Shown here: positions 6,751 to 15,717 of the stretch, piece by piece | How positions within the stretch are numbered: the first letter of the stretch is position 1 | Layout of the letters: each line of letters begins with the position of its first letter | NCBI RefSeq assembly: GCF_008124885.1 | Contig: NZ_VNHX01000007.1 | Coordinates: 104,625-168,624 of the forward strand | Source of the DNA: Sphingobacterium allocomposti | Lineage (GTDB): Bacteria; Bacteroidota; Bacteroidia; Sphingobacteriales; Sphingobacteriaceae | Direction: 5' to 3' | Length of the DNA stretch: 64,000 nt | The notes under the pieces: model-generated | Seen by the model: the letters and a program-made list of their open reading frames with translations, nothing else | Told to the model about the DNA's origin: nothing | Database searches by the model: none | Position numbers and translations under genes: made by a program

Positions 6751-8319
6751 CTACCACCCCTCATTTTGCGCAATCCCCGCATTCGATACATCTTGTGGCG
6801 GTATCGGCCACACATGATGAACCGAAGGGTTAAAGCGACGGGCAGGCCACACTTCAACAACGCTGTACGTCGAAGCCGGATCAGTTTTTGTGACATGTGC
6901 TCTTCCCGTCGCAGGTTTAGCGTAGGCTGCCTGTGCATCTCCCCACCGCACCAGATCCGAATGACGATCTGTATATTCCGCTGCAAATTCTGAGCGGCGC
7001 TCTCTTTTCAGCTCCGTCATCGTCGCGCCCTGGATAGGGGGCAAACCAGCTCTATTCCGTACCAAGTTTATTTCTGCATCTCCGTTCTGCCCCTGCATGA
7101 TGAGCGCCTCTGCCTTCATCAACAGGATTTCAGCATAACGCACCAACGGAACATTAAGATCGGAAGTAGGGTAATCGCCGTTCGGATTTAAATGTTGCTC
7201 CTGCGGAAAACGGAAAGGCTGCATATACTTCTTAAACTGAAAGCCTGTCTGGGAGTTCGACGAATAATAGCGTCTGTCCTGGCCGAAAAGCGTAAACTCG
7301 TCGCCAAACTCTAAGATCGTGGCCTTCTTCCGATGGTCTCCTTCCTCAAAAGCGTTATACAGTTCCAAAGTCGGATGGAAATATCCCCATCCGTTATACA
7401 AGCCGTACCCGGTATTTTCAAACAGCACAGCCGGCAATATCGAACCTCTTATTTTGTTCGAAACGACAGAAAATATATACTCGGTGGAGTAGTTATTCTC
7501 GATATAAAATACGCTGGCGAAGTCTTCTTCAGGCTTGTCGGTATCAATGAGCCGGCGCCCTGACCCTGAGTTTGTGACCATATCGCAGTATCTTACCACC
7601 TGAGACCACTTACTTGCATCATAGCGTGCCCATTGCAGGTTTGTCTTAGCTAAATACGCATATGCCGCGTCTCTATTTGCCCGGCCAAGATCTTCCGGTC
7701 CGTAAGCTGTGAGCAATGGCAACATTTCGGCGGCCCTCAACAGATCAGCTTCAATCTGCGTAAAGTTTTCCGATACATGCGCCGGGCGCACAAACTCCGT
7801 CTCCAGCATATTTTCCTCGGTGACAATCGGGATGCCCGCGCGCTGATCGCCATAGTACTGGGCCAAGTAGAAATAGGCATACCCCCGCATAAAGTACGCT
7901 TCGCCCAATACCCGTTGTTTCGTGCTTTCGGCAATATCCATTGCAGGAACCCTATCGAGGATCGTATTGGCCCGCTGTATGATCTGGTAAAACTTTTTAT
8001 ACATACTATTCACGCGACTTTCTGCCCCGGTGGCCGTAAAATTACGGACCGCAGCAGATCCTGCGTCGGTACGCCCCGTAACCATATCGTCCGAAGCGTT
8101 GACATACCAAAACAACCCGCGACCAAACATGTTATCATCGCTGAAATGTTCATACAGGCCGTTGGCGGCGAAGATAGCGTCTGTCTCCGTCTTCCAATAG
8201 TTTGCATCCGTCGTCGTTCCCTGGGGAACAAGATCCGTGAAGCTCTTGTTACATGCCTGTGTCACTACCGTTAACCCTAAAAGTAAAAAAGCTATATTTT
8301 TATTGAATTGCAGTTTCAT
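6751..8319 (-). CDS. SusD/RagB family outer-membrane lipoprotein
   Basis: The 522-residue protein starts MKLQFNKNIAFLLLGLTVVTQAC, with Cys23 as the likely lipidated residue. It continues as a SusD fold: SFTDLVPQGTTTDANYW, helical TPR-like regions (RVLGEAYFMRGYAYFYLAQYY), VPLVRYAEILLMKAEALI and LVRNRAGLPP near the end. SusD proteins cap the SusC barrel at the cell surface and help capture the ligand. It lies 18 bases behind the SusC gene and is the last gene of the sigma/FecR/SusC/SusD unit. No glycosidase or peptidase gene follows, so the ligand cannot be inferred. Confidence 0.93.
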   Translation of the reverse strand: MKLQFNKNIAFLLLGLTVVTQACNKSFTDLVPQGTTTDANYWKTETDAIFAANGLYEHFSDDNMFGRGLFWYVNASDDMVTGRTDAGSAAVRNFTATGAESRVNSMYKKFYQIIQRANTILDRVPAMDIAESTKQRVLGEAYFMRGYAYFYLAQYYGDQRAGIPIVTEENMLETEFVRPAHVSENFTQIEADLLRAAEMLPLLTAYGPEDLGRANRDAAYAYLAKTNLQWARYDASKWSQVVRYCDMVTNSGSGRRLIDTDKPEEDFASVFYIENNYSTEYIFSVVSNKIRGSILPAVLFENTGYGLYNGWGYFHPTLELYNAFEEGDHRKKATILEFGDEFTLFGQDRRYYSSNSQTGFQFKKYMQPFRFPQEQHLNPNGDYPTSDLNVPLVRYAEILLMKAEALIMQGQNGDAEINLVRNRAGLPPIQGATMTELKRERRSEFAAEYTDRHSDLVRWGDAQAAYAKPATGRAHVTKTDPASTYSVVEVWPARRFNPSVHHVWPIPPQDVSNAGIAQNEGW

Positions 8320-8337
8320 CGTATTTTCTATTATCTG

Positions 8338-11300
8338 TTAAAAATTGACATTGAGTCCCAACGTATATGTCTTCGCCAGCGGGTAATTTGCTACATCCAG
8401 TCCGATTGTCCCAACTTCGGGATCAATGCCGGAATAAGAGGTGAACGTAAATGGATTTTCGGCAGAGAAATATAATCTGGACTGTAGCTTTCCAAAGAAT
8501 CGGGGCATGTTATAACCTACCGTAATATTCTTAATCCGGAAATAATCGCCGCTTTCCAGATACCAGTCGGAGTTTGTTCCGAAATTGCCATTAGGGTCTT
8601 GGCGGGACAAAATAGGAATATCCGCTCCGGGATTCTCCGGTGTCCATGCCTGCAACACCCGGGCATCTAAATTGTATCCTTGTAGACCGGCATGATACGT
8701 TGAATATTTATAACCGTTGAAGATCTTAGCCCCCGAAATACCGTATGTCAGCACATTTAAATCAAATTGCTTATAGCTTGCGTTGAACGAAAAGCCATAC
8801 GTGAACTTCGGAACAGCGCTTCCCATATATACCCGATCATTGTCGTCGATACGCCCGTCGCCGTTAGCATCCACAAAACGCAAATCTCCTGGCCTTGCTC
8901 TTTCTTGTATTACTTGGTCTCCTGTCCGATGTGCCTGTACCTCGTCTTCCGACCTGAAAATACCGGCGGTAGGCACCAGATAATACGAATAAAGTGCCTG
9001 CCCAGGGGTAGAGCGATAAGGTAATAGCACACCGCGAACATGGTTGCCGTGCGCTATAAAGTCGTTGAAGTATCCATCCAGATGCAGCAATTCGTTCTTA
9101 TTGAAGGCGATGTTGGCATTTACTCCCCACTTCCAATCGCCAAAACGATCGTTATAACGGGCTGCAAACTCAAAGCCTTTATTCAGCACGTCCCCGACGT
9201 TACTTGTGGGGCCAGACGCCAAGCCCAAATGAGGATTTGCTTCATTCTCCATGACCATTCCAATCGTCTTTTTACGGTAATAGTCAGCCGTCACGCTCAA
9301 TTTGTGGAACAAGCTAAAATCCAATCCCACGTCAAACGATTCAGATCGCTCCCATATAATATCCGGATTGAACTGTTTGGTTATCGAATAATACCGCGCA
9401 AGGTCCCCGCCACTTCCTATGGGCACGGTGACGCCCGTCGACAAAGGCAGGTTATACGCATATATATCCACAGACTGTATGTTACCTATCTGCCCCCACG
9501 ATGCGCGTAACTTTAAGTCGCTAACGACCGATGCATTGAAAAATGGCTCGGCAGAAATTTTCCAGGCAGCAGACACGGAAGGAAAAACGTCGGAACGATT
9601 TTCTTCCGTCAATCGGGAACTACGATCTTGACGCACGCTTGCTCCGATAAAATAACGTCCATCGTAGTTGTAGTTCACCCGCGCGATTGCCGAAGTAAGA
9701 GCGTCCTCCCAAACATCGCTTCTCGGCAGTGTGGGAATCGATGCCGCGTTCCTGATATATTGATTCCAGGGTTCCTCGCTTTCAAACCCCATCGCCTGGA
9801 TATAAAAGCTCTCAAACCGTGTTTTCTGCGCCGAATAAACGGCCACCGCATCCAGGTGATGCTGACCAAATTCTTTGGTATAATTCAGTTGCTGGTCCCA
9901 TATCCAGCGCTGCTCCTGCGACTCTTCGTGCGTCAGGTAGTTGTTGGCGTTCGATCTTCCTATTTCGGGGATTTTAGGATCAAAACGTTTGTAAGAATTG
10001 CGGTTAAGGTTGAGCGCAAAGTTTGACGTAAACGACAATCCGTCGACGATTGTCACACGTGCAAAAGCATTGCCGTTGATGTTCAGTCTCGGATTATGTA
10101 CCGTTGGGCGAAGTAAAAGAGCAACGGGATTATACGTATCTCCGTATGTTCCGGAGAAGTTGGACAGTTCGAACGGAACTGTACCGTGAAAGTTGCCGGA
10201 CTCATCATAGACAGGTGCTGCGGGATTCATATAAATTGCATTGATTATAGAACCGCTATAGCTGCTTGAGGTGTTCGTCCCCTGCATCTTCGTCTGGTTC
10301 AAATAGATATTCTGTCCCAAGGTTAAGCGATCAAAAAAATCGAATTCCGTTTTTAGACGATAGGAAAACCGTTCATAACCAGTATTCAGCAGTAGTCCCT
10401 CTTTATCGTGGTAACCAAATGAGGTACTATATCTCGATTTTTCGCCGCCTCCCGAAAGCTGTACATTGGCATTCAGGATGTTGGCCGTTTGGAAAATTTC
10501 TTTCATCCAGTTGGTACGTGTCACCTGCCCCCATGGATTCAATGCCGCGTCGTGGCCTGGTGCAGGCGTTACTCCATCATTTGCAGCAGCGATATTGTAC
10601 ACGTTGGCATACTGTTCCGCCTTTAGGGCGGTGGGCAGGTTGTGGGCGTTCTGCCAGCCTCTATATAGGTCTACATTCAACCGTGGAGGCCCCATTTTGC
10701 CGCTCTTTGTCGTGATAACGATCACACCCGATGAGGCCTGCGCTCCATAGATAGCTGCCGCTGCGGCATCCTTTAATATATCGACGGTTTCGATGTCATT
10801 TGGGTTGATCGGGCCACCGTAATAGGGTATCCCATCGACGACATACAAAGGCGACTCACCATTCACGGAACCCATCCCGCGGATCATTACACTCGGATTC
10901 GAAGTGGGGTCGCCTCCGGCCGACATCACCGTGACACCGGCGACATTTCCCTGCATCATATCGGACAAATTGGTCAACGGCCGCGAGACTTGTTGAGATA
11001 CGTTCGGCAACGAGCTTACAGCTGTCGTGAGGTCTCCGCGTCGCTGCTGCCCGTATCCAACAACGACGACCTCATCCAATTCGGAAGTCTGCTCGGTCAA
11101 ACGGATCAACATAGAGCTGCTCTCTCCCGCTTTTATCTCCTTTGCTACAGTCTCGTACGGATTGTAGCCCACCATCGTGACCTTCAGGCGGTAGGATAGC
11201 GATGCGTCAATACCATCCAATACGAAGATACCCTTCGCGTCGGTGGCGACCTGAGCTACGGTCTTCCCCTGTGCATCCAGCAACTCCACGGTGGCGCCGG

Positions 11301-11436
11301 GAACAATTGCTCCGACATCATCCACAATGGTACCCCTCAATAGTCCGCCTGTCTGCGCCCAGGCATTGGCGGCCATGAAAAGCGCTGCGCCGCTCAATGC
11401 CAGCCTAACGCTTTTAAAGATGTTTCTCTTTTTCAT
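8338..11436 (-). CDS. SusC/RagA family TonB-linked outer-membrane protein without STN domain
   Basis: The start was set at the ATG at 11436 (MKKRNIFKSVRLALSGAALF), because the longer frame adds 13 residues before a good signal peptide. The order is: signal peptide ending NAWAQ, carboxypeptidase-regulatory-like domain (GGLLRGTIVDDVG to RLTEQ), TonB box region DEVVVVGYGQQRRG, plug (SDMMQGNVAGVTVMSAGG, IDGIPYYGG) and a 22-strand barrel ending NYPLAKTYTLGLNVNF. It should import a ligand with SusD. It follows FecR and an ECF sigma gene, yet has no N-terminal signalling (STN) domain, unlike the second such locus here. The gap to fecR is about 207 bases and may hold its own promoter. Confidence 0.93.
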   Translation of the reverse strand: MKKRNIFKSVRLALSGAALFMAANAWAQTGGLLRGTIVDDVGAIVPGATVELLDAQGKTVAQVATDAKGIFVLDGIDASLSYRLKVTMVGYNPYETVAKEIKAGESSSMLIRLTEQTSELDEVVVVGYGQQRRGDLTTAVSSLPNVSQQVSRPLTNLSDMMQGNVAGVTVMSAGGDPTSNPSVMIRGMGSVNGESPLYVVDGIPYYGGPINPNDIETVDILKDAAAAAIYGAQASSGVIVITTKSGKMGPPRLNVDLYRGWQNAHNLPTALKAEQYANVYNIAAANDGVTPAPGHDAALNPWGQVTRTNWMKEIFQTANILNANVQLSGGGEKSRYSTSFGYHDKEGLLLNTGYERFSYRLKTEFDFFDRLTLGQNIYLNQTKMQGTNTSSSYSGSIINAIYMNPAAPVYDESGNFHGTVPFELSNFSGTYGDTYNPVALLLRPTVHNPRLNINGNAFARVTIVDGLSFTSNFALNLNRNSYKRFDPKIPEIGRSNANNYLTHEESQEQRWIWDQQLNYTKEFGQHHLDAVAVYSAQKTRFESFYIQAMGFESEEPWNQYIRNAASIPTLPRSDVWEDALTSAIARVNYNYDGRYFIGASVRQDRSSRLTEENRSDVFPSVSAAWKISAEPFFNASVVSDLKLRASWGQIGNIQSVDIYAYNLPLSTGVTVPIGSGGDLARYYSITKQFNPDIIWERSESFDVGLDFSLFHKLSVTADYYRKKTIGMVMENEANPHLGLASGPTSNVGDVLNKGFEFAARYNDRFGDWKWGVNANIAFNKNELLHLDGYFNDFIAHGNHVRGVLLPYRSTPGQALYSYYLVPTAGIFRSEDEVQAHRTGDQVIQERARPGDLRFVDANGDGRIDDNDRVYMGSAVPKFTYGFSFNASYKQFDLNVLTYGISGAKIFNGYKYSTYHAGLQGYNLDARVLQAWTPENPGADIPILSRQDPNGNFGTNSDWYLESGDYFRIKNITVGYNMPRFFGKLQSRLYFSAENPFTFTSYSGIDPEVGTIGLDVANYPLAKTYTLGLNVNF

Positions 11437-11643
11437 CTGATTAAATTTGATTTTTATCGGTAATGAAGCTTGCATTATTCATTTATTCCATCTTCAACTG
11501 CATTCATGAACATACGACGTTCAGTTATTCATCCCTTTTATTGACGGGAGTTTATGCAGATTGCCTTAATTAATGTCTGTAAGTTGATTGAACGCTTAAC
11601 CATGATTTCACTGAATCGAATAACCCAAACGTGATATCGAAAA

Positions 11644-12735
11644 TTAATAATGGTTGTTCTTTTCTAATTCTTTATGCCCCTTTCGGATATGGATCCCCTG
11701 CTCACTTTCCTCATAGAGAAGATTGTTCATCCGGCATATAATCTGCAGGACTACCTGAAGGGAATCTTCATCGGTGAATTCTCCCGTGAATGTCAGTCCA
11801 TGTAGATCGGCTTGGTCAAACAAAATATGTATATTCTTCTGTTCTGACAGGCTGACAAAAACCTTTTCTAAAGGCGCATTATCAAAACGTAATATCGGTA
11901 CGCTCGCGTCAGGAACCAACTCCCGGGCTTTATCCCCCGTGAATTCCGGCCGGGGTCCGCCCTGTACGGAAGGGTTCCGATGGAGTTTTATGGAGTTAGA
12001 TCCCACATGTAGCTCATCCCCTGGCATAAGATATTGATCGTCTATTGTCTTAAAGCTCTCCGCTGTTGCTTTAACAACCACCTTCCCGGATAGCAAGGTA
12101 ACCTTTAACATCTCCTTGGTATACGTATCGACGATAAACTCGGTCCCCAAGGCAGTTGTCGTATACGCATTTGCCCAAACGACAAAAGGCAACAACGTGT
12201 CGCGGACAACCTGAAACCGTGCGCGCCCGGATAAGACAAGTTTCCGCTCTTTCTGACCAAATAGCGTCGTATAGGACAATGTACTTCCGGGGGATAAAAT
12301 CACCTTTGAGCCGTCAGGCAGTACCATCCGCTGGTCACGGTCCTTGCTGTTGCGCGCTGTGATGGTGTCTATTGCGGCATAAGACTGCCCCGGTATCTCC
12401 TGAGGGGTAGATCTCCTCAAAAAAAGATGAGCGGCCAAACCGAGACATAGCACTAAAGAAGCCGCAGCCAACCAAGGTGATACCAACCTTCGCTTTACGT
12501 GGGATGCGGCTTCTGTTATACCCATCTGGTGATGTAGCTTGTCTAAAATTTGCTTGTATTCGTTGTCCGCGAAGAGCTCAGACTCATCTATAGCAGACTG
12601 AAGGAACTCATCCCCCAGTTCCTTTTGCAGTTGTTCTTTTCGTTCTTCCAATTCTGTTAATAGGCGCATGTGTTCACGCGCGGACATGTGTCCGGCCCAG
12701 AATTTCTTTATAAGACTTCGAATATTCCTGTTCAT
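11644..12735 (-). CDS. FecR family anti-sigma factor
   Basis: The start is taken at the second ATG (12735, MNRNIRSLIKKFWAG). The protein has a cytoplasmic helical N-terminus (about 1-100) and one membrane segment SPWLAAASLVLCLGLAAHLFL. The periplasmic FecR domain includes MVLPDGSKVILSPGSTLSY, RARFQVVRD, FVVWANAYTTTALGTEF and VTLLSGKVVV. A C-terminal DUF4974-type domain begins near LRFDNAPLEKVFVSLSEQ. FecR proteins bind the ECF sigma factor and relay a signal from the outer-membrane receptor. The sigma gene lies 93 bases upstream on the same strand. Confidence 0.9.
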   Translation of the reverse strand: MNRNIRSLIKKFWAGHMSAREHMRLLTELEERKEQLQKELGDEFLQSAIDESELFADNEYKQILDKLHHQMGITEAASHVKRRLVSPWLAAASLVLCLGLAAHLFLRRSTPQEIPGQSYAAIDTITARNSKDRDQRMVLPDGSKVILSPGSTLSYTTLFGQKERKLVLSGRARFQVVRDTLLPFVVWANAYTTTALGTEFIVDTYTKEMLKVTLLSGKVVVKATAESFKTIDDQYLMPGDELHVGSNSIKLHRNPSVQGGPRPEFTGDKARELVPDASVPILRFDNAPLEKVFVSLSEQKNIHILFDQADLHGLTFTGEFTDEDSLQVVLQIICRMNNLLYEESEQGIHIRKGHKELEKNNHY

Positions 12736-12828
12736 CACCCGTAAATACACGAGTTTGGGGCGGAGGGGATGATTTTTTAGGTTAAAAGATTATGAAGAAA
12801 ATATGAAGAGAAAAAGATTGCGACCTAG

Positions 12829-13440
12829 CTACAGAAAAAAAAGAAACAACATAGCCTTCCCCACATACGCTGGATAGCGGTCTATGAGATAGGCCCGGAT
12901 AGCTTTGTTTGATTGCTTAAGGTAGTCGCTGACTGTTTGGGGGCTGATGCCAAGTTGCGTAGCCACGTCTTCTTTTGTACGCCCCTCGTACCTGCACATC
13001 CGGAATACTTCTCTTTTTCGCGCAGGCAAAACATCAACTGCTTCGTCGAGTAGCTGCAGCTGCACCTGGAAAACATCCTCTTTGCTAAGAACATCCTCCT
13101 CGTCGGCTGCGATTTCCTGCGGATAGTCGGCTAAATATGCGACTGATTCCTGAACCTTCTTCCGCAGCACATTCAACGACTTATTATAGCTGACCACGAA
13201 TAGCCAGCTGCCAACGCTTATTTCCGGACTGATTTTATATCGATTCTGCCAAAGGGCAAGAAAGACGTCCTGTAATACCTCTGCCGCCAGCTCCCGGGTT
13301 TTAATGAGCTTAATGATATTGGCATGCACCGGCTTGTGGTAACGGGCATACAGCCTGTTGAAAGCGGTAACGTCGCCCAGGGCCATTTGTTGTACATCGT
13401 GAATCTCGCTGGCAACGTCGAGTTTATCGTTTTTTTTCAT
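12829..13440 (-). CDS. ECF (sigma-70 family) sigma factor, locus 1
   Basis: Region 2 reads FNRLYARYHKPVHANIIKLI...EVLQDVFLALWQNR and region 4 reads LPARKREVFRMCRYEGRTKEDVATQLGISPQTVSDYLKQS. The frame extends to 13482, but the predicted -7 box is at 13470-13477, so translation must begin at 13446 or 13440; MKKNDKL at 13440 is chosen. The C-terminus ends in a hydrophobic tail (GKAMLFLFFL), as does the other ECF factor in this window. It probably directs transcription of the downstream fecR/susC/susD genes once released by FecR. Confidence 0.9.
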   Translation of the reverse strand: MKKNDKLDVASEIHDVQQMALGDVTAFNRLYARYHKPVHANIIKLIKTRELAAEVLQDVFLALWQNRYKISPEISVGSWLFVVSYNKSLNVLRKKVQESVAYLADYPQEIAADEEDVLSKEDVFQVQLQLLDEAVDVLPARKREVFRMCRYEGRTKEDVATQLGISPQTVSDYLKQSNKAIRAYLIDRYPAYVGKAMLFLFFL

Positions 13441-13469
13441 ATGCATACGGCTGCTCGGAAAAATCTCAA

Positions 13470-13501
13470 CAAAATTATCCAAAAACGAAACCGAAGTCCA
13501 A
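13470..13501 (-). promoter_or_regulatory. Promoter of the ECF sigma gene, locus 1
   Basis: On the minus strand TTG (13501-13499), 21 bases, TAATTTTG (13477-13470). This is an exact housekeeping-type consensus and decides the start of the sigma gene, since the longer frame begins upstream of the transcript. Confidence 0.65.
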
Positions 13502-13520
13502 CTGCCCCCTATTATAAAAT

Positions 13521-13852
13521 TGTTAAGTTATGAGTAGCCCTCCCGGGTATCTATCCTTCGACAAGCTCAGGATAGGCTCATCAAACAGATGTCAGGCTGA
13601 GCCCATCGAAGCCCTGCTATCCTTCGACAATGTCAGGATGACAAGGCGCCCTCTGGCGATAACGTCAGGCGGAACACATCCGGCGGCCCGCAACACCCCT
13701 GTCGAAGAGATGTCAGGCTGAGCCCGTCGAAGCCCAGGATGACGCCATATGTAAACGAGAAAGGTCTCCTTCCGGGCGAAAGAAGACCTTTGTAAAACCA
13801 ATTATAACTTGCCGCCATGCTCTAGCGGTTTGAATTATGAACTGTTAAGTTA
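13521..13852. repeat. Cluster of REP-like TTCGACA/TGTCAGG palindromes flanked by 10-bp direct repeats
   Basis: Between the sigma gene and the GH43 gene lie several copies of a short palindromic family. They are CCTTCGACAAGCTCAGGAT (13556-13574), ATGTCAGGCTGAGCCCATCG (13589-13608), CCTTCGACAATGTCAGGATG (13621-13640), and a long copy at 13701-13744 with GATGTCAGGCTGAGCCCGTC. Such words are familiar as dispersed intergenic repeats in many bacterial genomes. The block is bounded by TGTTAAGTTA at 13521-13530 and 13843-13852, which may be a target duplication or chance. No gene is seen. Confidence 0.6.
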
Positions 13853-13898
13853 CATACATTTCCGCAGTTTCGCAAATATTTTTAACAAAATAAAAGGG

Positions 13899-15428
13899 CT
13901 AATTCACTACCTCAAAGGCACGGAAAACAGCATGCTCCTCAGTACTTCCGGAAAAGTGCAGCCCCGGCCGCGGGCTCCTGTCCCATGGCGGGAGGTCATA
14001 AGCCTGGTCCTCCGGCACGAGGCTCTCTATCTCCGTCCACGTAGACGCCGTCTTCGTAAATGCAGAACAGTGCCCATCCTCGTCCAAGACCAATCTCAGC
14101 GTCGCCTCTTTCGCATACTTTGGCAACGTAGATTCGCCTATGGTGCGCCTCACCCCTTTTTCCATCCGCCAAAAGATAGCCTTGTCTTCCAAAATCCCTA
14201 CACCGACAGCCCGATCTTTGTCCCCATAAATGACCAGCCCCTTTAGCGCCCCGACGCTGCTGTTCGTCAAGTCGATAGCAGCTATGGCCTGGTATGCCTT
14301 CCGGAGCGGCCGGATGGTCAAGGCAATTCCTGCCCGATTGTCTTCTGCGGATGTTCCTGTCAACCACAGCCCTTCCGGCCGGTACGTGAACTGAGGTGCT
14401 GCGTACCGGAAATCCCACTGCCAAAACCTGCCGTTAGACGTCGAAGCTTTCAAGGCAACATCCTGCTTCTGATATCGTCTCTTATTTTCAGGCTGGATAA
14501 ACGTAAATATCGGCTCGCCGGACGCCGACCAGTCGAGTTGGGCAAGCAACCCTTCACGGCCCGTATACACATTTCCGGTTTTACTGTAACCATGGAGCAG
14601 ATAAAATATCTTATCCTCAGCCGATTTCACAAAAGTGCCATGCCCCATACATTTCCAGTCTTCATTTTCTCCCAGGAGAACGTCGGTTCCGACCCGCTCG
14701 TAAGGTCCTTTCAACGTGCGGGAGCGTACGGCCTGCACATGGTAATCGCAATGGAGCCCGCAACAGTTCCCTGCCGCGTAAAACATATAGTAGTAGCCGT
14801 TGTGTTTCAGGAAGCTCTGTCCTTCGATCCCGACCTTCGCCGTGTCCTGTAATAATGAAAAGGGTTCACCTATCAGACGCAGGCCGTCGGAGGAGAGCTC
14901 GCTGCCCAAAATTTCTATGGGCCGCTCATCAAGACCATAAGCCTTCCATGTCATAAACAGGCGGTCATCTTCCTTTACAACAAATGCGTCGATGGACTCC
15001 GAGCCGTATGCGACCACGATACCACGGTCAACAAAGTCTCTATCCGGAAAGCGCGAGGTTGCCACACCGATGCAGGAGACGCCGTCCGATTTTCGCTTTG
15101 CGGAATAATACACATAATAAACACCGTCGTGATAAAAGTACTCCGGTGCCCAGAAGGAAGAGGCTGCCCACGCTGGGGGTTCGGAAAAAACGAACCCCTG
15201 CTGTTCCCAGTTTTGCAAGTCTGTCGACATATAAATCGGAAAGTGCGGCCCCCATTCGCTGGATGTCCCTACGGCAAAATACGTACCGTCTACCAGTATC
15301 ACAGTGGGATCGGGAAAATCTCCCGGTATCATGGCGGCCCATTGTCCAAACGTTACAGACGTAATGACGATCTGCAACAGCATTGACAGACCTATTCGAT
15401 ATAAGAAGCGCTGTGTTAAGAAGTTCAT
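13899..15428 (-). CDS. Glycoside hydrolase family 43 (xylosidase/arabinofuranosidase type), exported
   Basis: The start is set at 15428 (MNFLTQRFLYRIGLSMLL), since the longer frame adds 43 residues before a signal peptide and AGG lies 6 bases upstream. A five-bladed propeller carries the GH43 triad: Asp40 in GDFPDPT (base), Asp147 in ESIDAFV (pKa modulator) and Glu202 in GIEGQSF (acid). WAPEYFYHDGVYYVYYSA is also typical. After about residue 340 a beta-sandwich follows (QWDFRYAAPQFTYRPEGLWL...), like the C-terminal domain of GH43 xylosidases. It probably removes xylose or arabinose from side chains in the periplasm; the exact substrate is inference. It is a single gene, divergent from the GH20 gene. 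Confidence 0.9.
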   Translation of the reverse strand: MNFLTQRFLYRIGLSMLLQIVITSVTFGQWAAMIPGDFPDPTVILVDGTYFAVGTSSEWGPHFPIYMSTDLQNWEQQGFVFSEPPAWAASSFWAPEYFYHDGVYYVYYSAKRKSDGVSCIGVATSRFPDRDFVDRGIVVAYGSESIDAFVVKEDDRLFMTWKAYGLDERPIEILGSELSSDGLRLIGEPFSLLQDTAKVGIEGQSFLKHNGYYYMFYAAGNCCGLHCDYHVQAVRSRTLKGPYERVGTDVLLGENEDWKCMGHGTFVKSAEDKIFYLLHGYSKTGNVYTGREGLLAQLDWSASGEPIFTFIQPENKRRYQKQDVALKASTSNGRFWQWDFRYAAPQFTYRPEGLWLTGTSAEDNRAGIALTIRPLRKAYQAIAAIDLTNSSVGALKGLVIYGDKDRAVGVGILEDKAIFWRMEKGVRRTIGESTLPKYAKEATLRLVLDEDGHCSAFTKTASTWTEIESLVPEDQAYDLPPWDRSPRPGLHFSGSTEEHAVFRAFEVVN

Positions 15429-15717
15429 AGTTGACCTATTATTTGAGGAAACAAAATACCAATTTTTCTTCAGTTTCAAAACATGTGCTGCCGTGCCGGC
15501 CGCCCCAGAGCCATAGACCGTCAGCCTGTCGGCGGCAAATAGTACGTCCTGGCACACGTTACCGCGCTCTGCTCTTTAAAAGAACAATTTTACACAAACG
15601 ATTGACTAATCAGATTGTTACAAGACGGCCCCGATTTGGTCCTTCGCAGCTTCAGCTAAACCGTTTAAATTAATTAATTTTACAGCGAAACTTCAACCAT
15701 CATAAGAATAGATAAGA

